Assembly (NCBI GenBank): GCA_027488935.1
Contig: JAIYAP010000057.1
Span: 1 to 36,154, forward strand
Origin: Saprospiraceae bacterium
GTDB lineage: Bacteria; Bacteroidota; Bacteroidia; Chitinophagales; Saprospiraceae
Reading direction: 5' to 3'
Length of the DNA stretch: 36,154 bases
The notes beneath the pieces are model-generated. The model made no database searches and had not been told where the DNA came from. It worked only from the letters and a program-made list of their open reading frames with translations. Every line of letters begins with the position of its first letter. The stretch's first letter is position 1. A program made the position numbers and the translations under genes. Positions 1-9,400 of the stretch are shown here, in pieces.

Positions 1-60
1 CCCAAAATTCGGGATTTTTTATCCATTTTACCGAACACCCAGCAAAGCGGAAACATTTGG

Positions 61-88
61 GTAAGATATTCGACCTCTAGCGAGGTCG
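61..88 (-). repeat. REP-like palindromic element, copy 1 (diverged tail)
   Basis: On the minus strand this reads as an 18-bp palindrome, CGACCTCGCTAGAGGTCG (stem 7 bp, 4-nt loop, positions 71-88). A tail AATATCTTAC follows, a degraded version of the AACATTTGTAG tail in copy 3. The palindrome is identical to that of copy 3 at 218-235, in opposite orientation. Confidence 0.6.
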
Positions 89-115
89 TGCGGAAAAAAT
101 ACCATTGGGCGTTGC

Positions 116-141
116 TACAAATATTTGACCTCCAAGGAGGT
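116..141 (-). repeat. REP-like palindromic element, copy 2
   Basis: On the minus strand this is ACCTCCTTGGAGGT followed by CAAATATTTGTAG. The 14-bp palindrome lies at 128-141 and the ATTTGTAG tail matches the other copies. The stem sequence differs from copies 1, 3 and 4 but remains self-complementary. Confidence 0.6.
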
Positions 142-217
142 AAGTGCCTTGCCCTTGAGTTTTCACGTATCTTTTTAAGGAAATGGTTTTAAATCAATGA
201 ATCCTTGGGCGACGCAA

Positions 218-246
218 CGACCTCGCTAGAGGTCGAACATTTGTAG
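218..246 (+). repeat. REP-like palindromic element, copy 3
   Basis: Palindrome CGACCTCGCTAGAGGTCG at 218-235 (stem 7 bp, loop GCTA), followed by the tail AACATTTGTAG at 236-246. This and copy 4 are the best-preserved examples at the left edge. Confidence 0.7.
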
Positions 247-273
247 AAAAGATACAATGTCCGAACCAGCTTA

Positions 274-301
274 CGACTTCGGAGAAGTCGCACATTTGTA
301 G
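274..301 (+). repeat. REP-like palindromic element, copy 4
   Basis: Palindrome CGACTTCGGAGAAGTCG at 274-290 (stem 7 bp, loop GGA), then tail CACATTTGTAG at 291-301. The core GACTTCGGAGAAGTC is identical to the three copies at the right edge, about 35.7 kb away. Confidence 0.75.
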
Positions 302-331
302 GTCAAGGATTTGTAGGTCAAGGATTTGTGG
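302..331 (+). repeat. Two tandem 15-bp units, GTCAAGGATTTGTAG
   Basis: GTCAAGGATTTGTAG (302-316) is followed directly by GTCAAGGATTTGTGG (317-331). Each unit ends in the ATTTGTAG-like tail that closes the neighbouring REP-like element, so the tail appears to have been duplicated without its palindrome. Confidence 0.7.
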
Positions 332-337
332 TAACGT

Positions 338-390
338 GTAACTTTTATTGGCGGGGTGACTGAAAAAGTCGCCCCGTCAATAAAAGTTAC
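338..390. terminator. Long 23-bp-stem hairpin downstream of the protease gene
   Basis: Arms 338-360 and 368-390 pair over 23 bp with a 7-nt loop. The only two non-Watson-Crick positions become G-U pairs in a plus-strand transcript. Flanking CGTGT (335-339) and ACACG (397-401) add further complementarity. It lies about 94 bp beyond the stop of the minus-strand protease gene, so it could end that transcript. It lacks a following T tract on either strand, so factor-independent termination is uncertain and an mRNA-stabilising or mobile-element origin is equally possible. Confidence 0.5.
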
Positions 391-483
391 GCATTTACAC
401 GGGACAAAAGGAGGCCTCAGGTGTTATGCTTGATTCGAGTTGCTATGGGCAAATCTATTGATTTCCTTGCTTTATCCATGACC

Positions 484-3180
484 TTAATGATGGATAATTT
501 GCAAGGTTTGCTGGGTTGCTGCTGTTTGTATTTTTAATAGATAAATACCGGCAGGCAACAAATTCACATCTACCATACAGGGAAATTGCGGTGTGTTGAA
601 TTGTTGCAACACCCTGCCCAAAGGATCCATTAACGTAAGGGTGCCTGCTTGTGTCTGCTGACCAATTTGATGAATCGTAGTAAAGTCAGTGGCTGGTTGC
701 GGTGCAGCATAAAACAATGATTTTGAATACGTTGGACTAATAATATCGCTTGCTTGCATGCTAAGTTGCACACAATAATCTTCCACCTGTCCCATTTCGA
801 AGAATTCACACGGCTCGGGTGCCGAGCTTAAGTCGTTTTCGTGTTTCATCATAATACGCATCCTGCTTAAGCCTGGCTTCAAATTTTGAGGAGCCGTAAG
901 TAAACCAATGGCAGGTAAATTATGGGCAAAACCAGGGTCGAAACAAAGTTCATTATCCTGAAAAACCCCATCCCCGTCAAAGTCAATATAAATTCGATAA
1001 AATTCCTTGCTGGCCGAACCCAGAAATCCGGGCGTAATGGTCACCGGATAACTCATACCTGCGGTTATTTCCAGGGTAATCTGTTGGTTTTTGCCGGTAA
1101 AATCCTGATATCCAGGCCCAGCATAACCGATTCCAATTTGTTGCCAATTCCCGATACTTACGGACTGAATCCATTCTTGTTTTGTATTCAACGCCCCGGC
1201 AATACAATAATCCATATCTAAACAAGCACCACATCCTAAAGTTTTTACATATATAATTTCACTGAATACGCTTACATTATCAGCGCACAAAGACTTCCAT
1301 TGAAAGGCATAATCTGTGCAGGGATTTAAATCTTGGAGGGTAATTTGAGATTCGGTGACAAATAAGGTTTGCCAGCTGGTGTCTTGTCGCGCCCTGAATC
1401 GCAGTGCAATCGTATCCATTTGCTGGTCTATATTCCAATGGAGGGTAATTTCAGATTCTGAAAGCGCCACGGGTGTGATTAATGCCGGGGCAGTACAACA
1501 TCCTCCCGTCGTAAACTTAAATACGGCCGACCATTTGCTCCAAATTGAATCGCTGCATTGCATTCGAACTGCAAATTCATAAGAAGTGCATATATCTAAC
1601 GCGTTGAATTTGTATGTATTATCTTGCGGTTCAAACAACAACCAAGTATCTGCTCCGCTTTTTCGGAAGCGGAGTTCAAAAGGGGCGGTTTCTAGCGTGC
1701 TAAGCCAGGAAATCAAAACATTTGTATTTTCCGATAAATTTGCTTTTAAGGCAAACGGCGCCTCACAACTGCTGCATTTATCCTGATAGTATTGTAAAAG
1801 CTGGTATAAATTCAGTCTGCCGTGGCTTTTTGTGATGTTTTGCAAGGCGGTGTTGGGCTGAACACTTTCCATTAACAGGCCACGGGCGTATTTGGCGGCA
1901 GCGATCGGGTTCGATTTTGCCAGTGCGATCAACTCCGTACAAGGGGCGGCATACAACAACGCAATGGCACCACTCACCTGCGGCGCGGCAAAAGAGGTTC
2001 CTTCAAAATAGCCGAACCCGTCGTTGATTGCAGTCGTATAAACGTCTTGTCCATAAGCGCCCAGGTCAATATGTTCAGTTCCCCAGGCTGCATTTGGCGC
2101 TTTGTTGTCTTGTTTATTCAAACTGGTTACCGCGATCAGGAAATCGCTTGGGCAACTGGTGGGTAGATCGCCAACCGCATCCACATTGACCGGAATATTG
2201 GCGGTAGCGGCCACGCTGAGGATACCGGCATGTCCTAAAGTGTCAAAAACACTGCACCAGATCGGGGCATCTGAAGCCTGGCCATAATTGATGCCCCAGG
2301 AACTATTTACAGCCACCACAAAAGCCCCTTGACTTCCATTGGTTTCATTATATAAACGCCTGGATTTCAAGACATAATCATAGGCTTTTAATATTTGATC
2401 TTCGGTGTTGTTGCCAACTACCAACATCATTTTTACTTGCCAATTGATACCGCTTACCCCAATTTCATTGTCGCCTGATGCGCCGATAATGCCCGCAATG
2501 GGTGTTCCATGTGCCCCCCCATTCCCGATCACCGCATCTTTTTCGAGTAGTACATTCCATCCTCGATAATCGTCGGTAAAGCCATTTTGATCATTATCCA
2601 AGCCATCATCTGGTATTTCGGCATGATTGACCCAAAGATTATTGGCAAGATCGGCGTGGGTTGCAGCGAAACCGCCATCGATGATTGCCACTACGATGGA
2701 GTCATTGGCAGGCGTTACGCCTCCTGTACTAATATTCCAGGCGTCGAGTGCTTCCAAGTCTGCGCCAATGACGCCGCCATCGCTGCCTGTATTTTGATAT
2801 TGCCATTGCAAGGGCAACAAAGGGTCATTGGGCAATATATTAAGGGGCGAAATGGGGGTACGGTCTTCCAGAATATGATTCGCCTGAATTACCCGAACGC
2901 CCACCTGGTTGCGCAAACGGCGGATATCAGCAGATGTTAAAGTTTTTTGATGGGTGGTTTGAAACATGGCCACCTTGAAAGCATCTGAAACAAGTGTTAA
3001 ACTGGCAATTAAGTCCGAATTATTACGTTGAAAATCAGCCAAATAGGCATTCAAATCCATTTCAGTTTGTACTTGCATCAAGTACGAACTAGGCACGATA
3101 AGCGGGTTTTGCCCCACAAGGATCGCGTCGTTTATAAAAAACAAAAATATAACAGGCAGCGCTACTCTACCAATTTTCAT
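484..3180 (-). CDS. T9SS-secreted subtilisin-like (S8) serine protease with Fn3, GEVED and sorting domains
   Basis: Predicted secreted endopeptidase of 898 residues. Residues 1-24 form a signal peptide and about 30-108 a propeptide-like segment. The catalytic domain (about 115-465) shows the full triad: Asp168 in AIIDGG, His224 in GGAHGTPIAG and Ser396 in GTSFAAPQVSG, with oxyanion Asn292 in VNSSWG. Two fibronectin type III-like domains follow (about 472-557 and 560-648), each bounded by Cys pairs. A GEVED-type domain (about 653-806) carries YIDFDGDGVF and GQVEDYC. The C-terminus (about 822-898, ending LPAGIYLLKIQ...QTLQIIHH) is a T9SS type A sorting domain, so the protein should cross the outer membrane through T9SS. 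It is divergent from the giant adhesin at 3419. All catalytic residues are intact, so activity is likely; the substrate is unknown. Confidence 0.93.
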   Translation of the reverse strand: MKIGRVALPVIFLFFINDAILVGQNPLIVPSSYLMQVQTEMDLNAYLADFQRNNSDLIASLTLVSDAFKVAMFQTTHQKTLTSADIRRLRNQVGVRVIQANHILEDRTPISPLNILPNDPLLPLQWQYQNTGSDGGVIGADLEALDAWNISTGGVTPANDSIVVAIIDGGFAATHADLANNLWVNHAEIPDDGLDNDQNGFTDDYRGWNVLLEKDAVIGNGGAHGTPIAGIIGASGDNEIGVSGINWQVKMMLVVGNNTEDQILKAYDYVLKSRRLYNETNGSQGAFVVAVNSSWGINYGQASDAPIWCSVFDTLGHAGILSVAATANIPVNVDAVGDLPTSCPSDFLIAVTSLNKQDNKAPNAAWGTEHIDLGAYGQDVYTTAINDGFGYFEGTSFAAPQVSGAIALLYAAPCTELIALAKSNPIAAAKYARGLLMESVQPNTALQNITKSHGRLNLYQLLQYYQDKCSSCEAPFALKANLSENTNVLISWLSTLETAPFELRFRKSGADTWLLFEPQDNTYKFNALDICTSYEFAVRMQCSDSIWSKWSAVFKFTTGGCCTAPALITPVALSESEITLHWNIDQQMDTIALRFRARQDTSWQTLFVTESQITLQDLNPCTDYAFQWKSLCADNVSVFSEIIYVKTLGCGACLDMDYCIAGALNTKQEWIQSVSIGNWQQIGIGYAGPGYQDFTGKNQQITLEITAGMSYPVTITPGFLGSASKEFYRIYIDFDGDGVFQDNELCFDPGFAHNLPAIGLLTAPQNLKPGLSRMRIMMKHENDLSSAPEPCEFFEMGQVEDYCVQLSMQASDIISPTYSKSLFYAAPQPATDFTTIHQIGQQTQAGTLTLMDPLGRVLQQFNTPQFPCMVDVNLLPAGIYLLKIQTAATQQTLQIIHH

Positions 3181-3255
3181 CTAGTCAGGTATTATTTTGA
3201 TTTGAGCAAACCATCTGCACAAAATAAGTGCAGGATGAAGCGTTTAAAAACTTGG

Positions 3256-3285
3256 CAAAACTACCGCATTCGGTACATGCCGAAA
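3256..3285 (-). promoter_or_regulatory. Candidate Bacteroidota promoter for the protease gene
   Basis: On the minus strand, TAGTTTTG (3263 to 3256) matches the -7 consensus TAnnTTTG and is followed by C. An 18-nt spacer separates it from TTTC (3285-3282), one mismatch from the -33 TTTG. It would give a leader of about 70 nt. An imperfect inverted repeat, TTCGG...CCGAA (3269-3284), fills the spacer and could be an operator. No clear promoter was found for the plus-strand gene at 3419 in the same 238-bp gap. Confidence 0.45.
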
Positions 3286-3418
3286 CATAAAATGAATGCG
3301 CTAGTACAATTTTGACAAAATATACTACTTTGGCAGTTCTTTATTTTGAGGTTGACCCCAAATTTATTTCTAAATCCGGCAAATAATCCACCTGATTTAG
3401 AATTTAATTTCGAAAAAA

Positions 3419-6400
3419 ATGATAATACCAAACATAAGACAAATGCTAGCAATACTCCCAAGTGCTTTTCTTACACCCCGTACCACCCGTTTTTGCCTTT
3501 TGTTGGCATGTTTAGCCCTTTTGAGTTACCGTTCCCTCGCGCAAACACCTTGCGATTGTACCAATTGCCCGCAGTTTATGCCCGATGGTTTCACCGGTAA
3601 TTTTTTCATTCAGGTACAAAATGCATCAAATCCAACCTTAGGACAAAACGGTCAGGGCGTATGCGGTGTGCACCTTACGTTTGACCATGAGTACTTGGGC
3701 GATCTTCAAATTACCCTGACTTCACCTTCTGGCCAATCCGTAACACTCATTGGCCCAATTGGTTTATTTGGACCGACAGACTTTACAACCTGGGATATTA
3801 ATTTTGTGCCTTGTGGCGACCCGGCCATTCCGGATCCGGGCTTTAACAATGCCTGGAGTAATAACCAGGCTTGGGGTATGTTTGGCAGCTATTTTGGCAG
3901 TTACTATCCAAACAATGGTTGTTTGGAAAATTTCAACTCCGGCCCGGTGAATGGACAATGGACCCTTACCGTGGTGGATGGACAAGCCGTAGACGTGGGA
4001 AACTTTACCAACTATGAAATCATTTTTTGTGATCCAACTGGCATTGACTGTTTTTCCTGTGCGGCCAATGCCGGAAACCTGACCCAGCCTGATGTTATTG
4101 CTTGTGAAGGTTCAACCAACCTTGTGCTCAATTTACCCCCGACTTATACCGTTAACAGCCCTGCACCGCCTGCGGGCGAATACGAATACACCTATATTAT
4201 TAGTGGAACCGGCGGTGTTATTCAGGCCCTAGACCCTGCACCTGATTTGTCGACCTATCCAGCTGGCACCTATTCGGTGTGCGGCTTGTCGTACCTGGCA
4301 ACGCAAGCAGCCCAGTTGCCTACGCCCGATGGAGTGCTTACCGTAACCCAATTGACGACCCAGCTCAATTCTTCGCAGCCACCTTTTTGTGGCGACGTGA
4401 CCCTCAATTGTGTCAACATTATCATAAACCCCATTCCAGAAAACATTGAGGAAGACCAAACGGTTTGTTCGCCAACCTGCACCGTATTTTACAACCAGAC
4501 TTATTGCCAAACAGGCACATACGTAAGAAACCTGACCCAAAACGGTTGCCCATATACTGCTACCTTAAACCTGACCGCTAACCAACCCAAAACTGTTTTT
4601 TTAAATGAAACAATTTGTGATGGCGGCTGTTCGACCAACCCATCTTTCCCAACAGCTTGTAGTTCAGGCACTTATCAGGAAACTTTGCAAACCGTTGCTG
4701 GTTGCGATAGTAATGTCATTCTGAATGTTACCATTTTATCCGTTAACGCAGTGATTGCGCCCCCTCCTACCCTCAGTTGTGGTCAAACCACAGCGCAACT
4801 ATTTGGTACCGGATCTACGACAGGTGTTGGAACCAGTTATTTTTGGACGCCCAGCAATGGCGGTACGGTCACAGGGTCTCCAACCTCAATTATCACCAAT
4901 ATTGGCAGCGCAGGCGATTACCAACTGTTGGTTTGCCGTACGTTTATGGGCGCCACTTGTTGCGATTCTGCGAGCGCAACGGTTACCATTAACAATAACC
5001 CACCTGCTGCACCCGGCCTTATTTCAGGTGGCCCTGGTGTTTGTTTTGGACAAAGTGCCACCTTCAGCATTGTTGCAGTAGCCGGTGCCAGCAGTTATAC
5101 CTGGACTGTGCCACCCGGTGTCGTGATCAATTCCGGTCAGAACACCAATACTATTACCGTCACCTGGAACAGCCCAAACGGCGGAAATATTTGCGTAGCC
5201 GCCAACAATGCCTGTGGCTCCAGTGCAGCAAACTGTTTATCCATTACCGTGAATACCCTGGCAACGCCCACGCAGCCCATCGGTACCGCTACCGTATGTG
5301 CAGGTGCCACGGAAGTGTACCAGGTTCCAATAATTCCCAATGCAACTACTTATAACTGGAGCGTTACAGCCCCTGCAACCATCGTTTCTGGCCAGGGCAC
5401 CAATCAAATTGTGGTGACCTGGGGCAACGCTGGCAACGCCACGGTTTGCCTGGGTACCACCAATACTTGTGGCACCACCCAGCCGGTTTGCCTGCCTGTT
5501 ACCGTCAATGCTATTCCTACTACACCCGTCATCAATGGAAATGCCACTCCCTGCGCAGGCATCAGTCAAACATACACCGTACCTGCTATTCCAGGCGCAA
5601 GCATTTACAATTGGACCATCACGGGCGGATCCATTACAAGTGGTAATGGCACCAATACCGTTCAGGTACTTTGGTTCGATAATATACCCAGCGGAAACTT
5701 ATGTGTTACAGCATTAAATTCCTGTGGAAGTAGCACCCAAACTTGCTATGCAGTAACCATAAGTCCTTCGTTGCCGCTACCGATTATTACAGGCGATGCG
5801 CAAGTTTGTACGGGTACAAATGGAGCTTATTCAATTACGACCATTGCAGGCGCCAGCGGATACACCTGGACGGTTCCAGCAGGGGCGGTTATTACCGCTG
5901 GCCAAAATACCAGCAGCATTACTGTCAATTGGCTAACTGCCCCTGGTGGCAATGTGTGCGTTGCAACCAACAGCGCCTGTGGTACCGGTCCGCAACAGTG
6001 TTTTGCGGTGACCGTAAATACCCAACCCAACGCCAATGCGGGTGCCGATGTAACGCTATGCGGTACAATGACGCCATTAATAGCCCTACAAAGTGTGCCG
6101 GGAAGCACCGGCGCTTGGTCGACGATCAGTGGACCAGCGGGCGCCAGCTTTTCCAATGCCTCCAATGACACCACCGATGTGACCGCTGCGCAAAACGGAA
6201 GTTATTTGTTCTTATGGACCGAACAAAATGGGTTTTGTAGCGATCAAGATACCGTGAACGTTGATTTTAATGCAAACCCGACGGCAGGACTTTTGATACC
6301 CGATTGTGATGCAACCAATCAAAATTATGCCATCAGTTTTCAAATTGTCAACGGTACGGCGCCATTCACCATACCAGGCGGCACGGTTACAGGAAATACC

Positions 6401-9400
6401 TTTTTGTCAAATGCTATTGTAAGCGGACAACCTTACACCTATATTATTACAGATGCCAACGGTTGTATTTCGCAGGCCATTACAGGAACCACCAACTGCA
6501 ATTGCGCTACGAACGCAGGTCAAATGAACCTGGCGCCCATCAGCACCTGCCAGGGAACAACCCTTACCGTCATACAGCAAGGCGGACAAAATCTGGATGG
6601 AAATGACGTAGGGGCTTATGTCTTGCATACCAACAGTGGACCATCCTTAGGTTTCGTTTATGACCAAAACACCACGGGTATTTTTGCCTTCCAGCCTGGC
6701 ATGATCTATGGCACTACTTATTATGTATCCTATGTGGTGGGTAATAACCTGGCGGGCTTTCCGGATCCTGCCGATCCTTGCCTGTCTGTGGCGCAAGGTC
6801 AGCCCGTGGTATTTTATCAAAATCCGGTACCCGACGCAGGCCTTGATCAAAATGGCTGCGGATTAGCGATCGATGTAAATGGATCTATTGGTACAGGTTC
6901 CTGGAGTGTCGTATCAACACCGGCCGGGGGCACAGCAAGTTTTGTCAATCCACAAAGTGCCGTCACAACTGTAAATACCAACATTCTTGGCAATTATACC
7001 GTTCGCTGGACCATTGACAACAATGGATGTACTGGCTCCGATGATATGGTCCTTACATTTCAAGAAACACCTGCTGCAGGCATCTTAATTGAAAGCTGTG
7101 ACGGGGCCAATGAAAACTATAATGTAACCATCCCAATCAGCGGCGGCCAAGCACCTTATGTTGTGAATGGCATCAACGTTGTGGGCAGCACCTTTGTTTC
7201 GCCATTTATTGCCAACGGAACACCCTTTGATTTTACGATTGTAGATGCGAATGGATGTATTTCTGCCACAATTACAGGTAATTACAACTGTAACTGTGCC
7301 ACCAATGCAGGCCAAATGGACTTGCAAACTTTAACCGCCTGTCAGGGAGACAGTGTAACCGCGCAGTTCCTGGGCGGCGCCAACCTGGATGCCAACGACA
7401 CGACCTTGTTCGTGTTGCATACCGGCGCGGGTACCAGTTTAGGGGCCATCGTTGCACAAAACACAAGTGGCACCTTCCAGTTTTTGCCGGGCATGACGTA
7501 TGGATTTACGTATTATATCTCCAATGTGGCAGGTTCTAAATTGAATGGCGCACTCGACCTTAATGATTTGTGTTTATCGGTAGCACAAGGGCAGCCGGTG
7601 GTATTTTATCAAAATCCATTGGCCGTGGCGGGTTCGGATAACCAAACTTGCGGGTCGACCATCGCCTTAAACGCAAGTGGTAGTGGTACCTGGGCGTACG
7701 TGAGCGGGCCTGCGGGCGCTAGTACCAATTTTACCGATGCCCAAATAGGCGCCACGAATTTAACCGTAAGTATACCAGGGCTGTACACCCTTGATTGGAA
7801 TGTGACCCTCAATGGTTGCGCTGCCAACGATCAGGTTACGATGGAATTTTACCCAGAACCAAGTTTGGGTAATTTGAACCGCACTTGCGATCCGACCAAT
7901 GAAAACTACACCGTCGAACTGACGATTTCCGGGGGTACCGCCCCGATATCCGTCAATGGGGTGCAAATTGTGGATTCAATTTTCACAAGCCTTCCCATTG
8001 CGACCGGCCAACCTTATAGTTTCCAGGCAGTGGATGCGAACGGCTGTACCATGCCAACCTTTGCAGGTTCTTTTGTATGTAATTGCGGCACCAATGCAGG
8101 TACCTTATCCAACCAACTCCTCGAAGCATGTGAAGGGAATACCGTGACTGCCCAAAACAACAATGATCAAATACTGGATGGAAACGATGTGTTCGTTTAT
8201 GTTTTGCATGATGGAGCGGGCGCTGCGTTGGGACAAGTATTTTCTCAAAACACCACAGGAGTCTTCCAGTTTTTATCAGGCATGGTATATGAAAAGACTT
8301 ATTATATATCCATAGTTGCAGGGAGCGTGTTGAACGGCACGCCCAATTCAGCCGACCCATGTTTGTCGGTGGCGGTGGGTCAGCCCGTTGTTTTCCATAA
8401 AAATCCTTCGCCGAGTGTTGGTCCGAATACCGCCATTTGTGGTCAAAATTTGACTTTACAAGGCATTAACAGTGGTTTTGCTGGAAATTGGGAAGTAATT
8501 GCAGGACCAGGTGGTGTAGTGTTTGCCGATTCAAGCAAATCAAACTCGGCAGCTTCTACCAATACATATGGCACTTACACCTTCCGTTGGGTAGAGAACA
8601 ACAATGGCTGCATTGCGGCCGATACCCTGGAGGCTACTTTTAATGAAATTCCGGCAGCCATGGCCCTCGATGAGGCTTGTAACTCCACCAATACCCAATA
8701 TACAATTAGTTTTACAGCAACCGGGGGGACCGCACCTTTTATAGTAGTAGGGGTACCGGGCACCTTTACTGGCCTCAATTTCACCTCTGCCTTGTTGACC
8801 GACAGCAGCAGTTATAGTTTTGTTTTAACCGACAACAATGGTTGTGCCACACCCGCGATTACCGGCATTAAAAACTGTAACTGTACCACCGACGCTGGAA
8901 ACATACTGACTACTGCGGCTGTATTTTGTGCAGATGCGCCCGCCGTGGCAAGTTGGGATGGAAATTTAGTGCTGGATGGCGACGACCAGATTGAATTTGT
9001 GCTGCACACCCTGCCAGGTAGTACCTTGGGAAATATCCTTGCCATCAACAGCCAGCCAAGCTTCAATTACTCCATCGGCTTACAATATGGGGTCACCTAT
9101 TATATTTCGGCAGTAGCCGGCAACTTCAACAACGGTGTCATTGATTTAAATGATCCATGTTTAAGCGTTACCCCGGGTGCGCCGGTCAAATGGAAACCAC
9201 TTCCGACGGTGAACATCACCGGAGATACGTCGATTTGCGCGGGCGCTGCGGTGCCGATCAAATACAAAGGAACCGGCACCTACCCGCTCACCCTGCAATA
9301 TACCAGCAGCCAAGGCGGACCAAGCACCCTTACCATCAATAGCCAGCAAGCCCTGAGTTTCTTGATCACGCCAGACAGTTCCCTGACCTATACCTTCTTG

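Noticed and set aside
1-30. Possible terminator tail of a gene to the left (GGG then a T run)
   Set aside because: Only a 3-bp stem can be formed and the upstream gene is outside the window.
1-331. Possible CRISPR array at the left edge
   Set aside because: The palindromic units differ in sequence, orientation and spacing, no uniform repeat-spacer pattern exists, and no cas gene is near.
3311-3332. TTTG...TACTTTG as a promoter for the first giant adhesin
   Set aside because: The -7 box is one base short and the spacing of about 11 bp is far below the usual 17-23.
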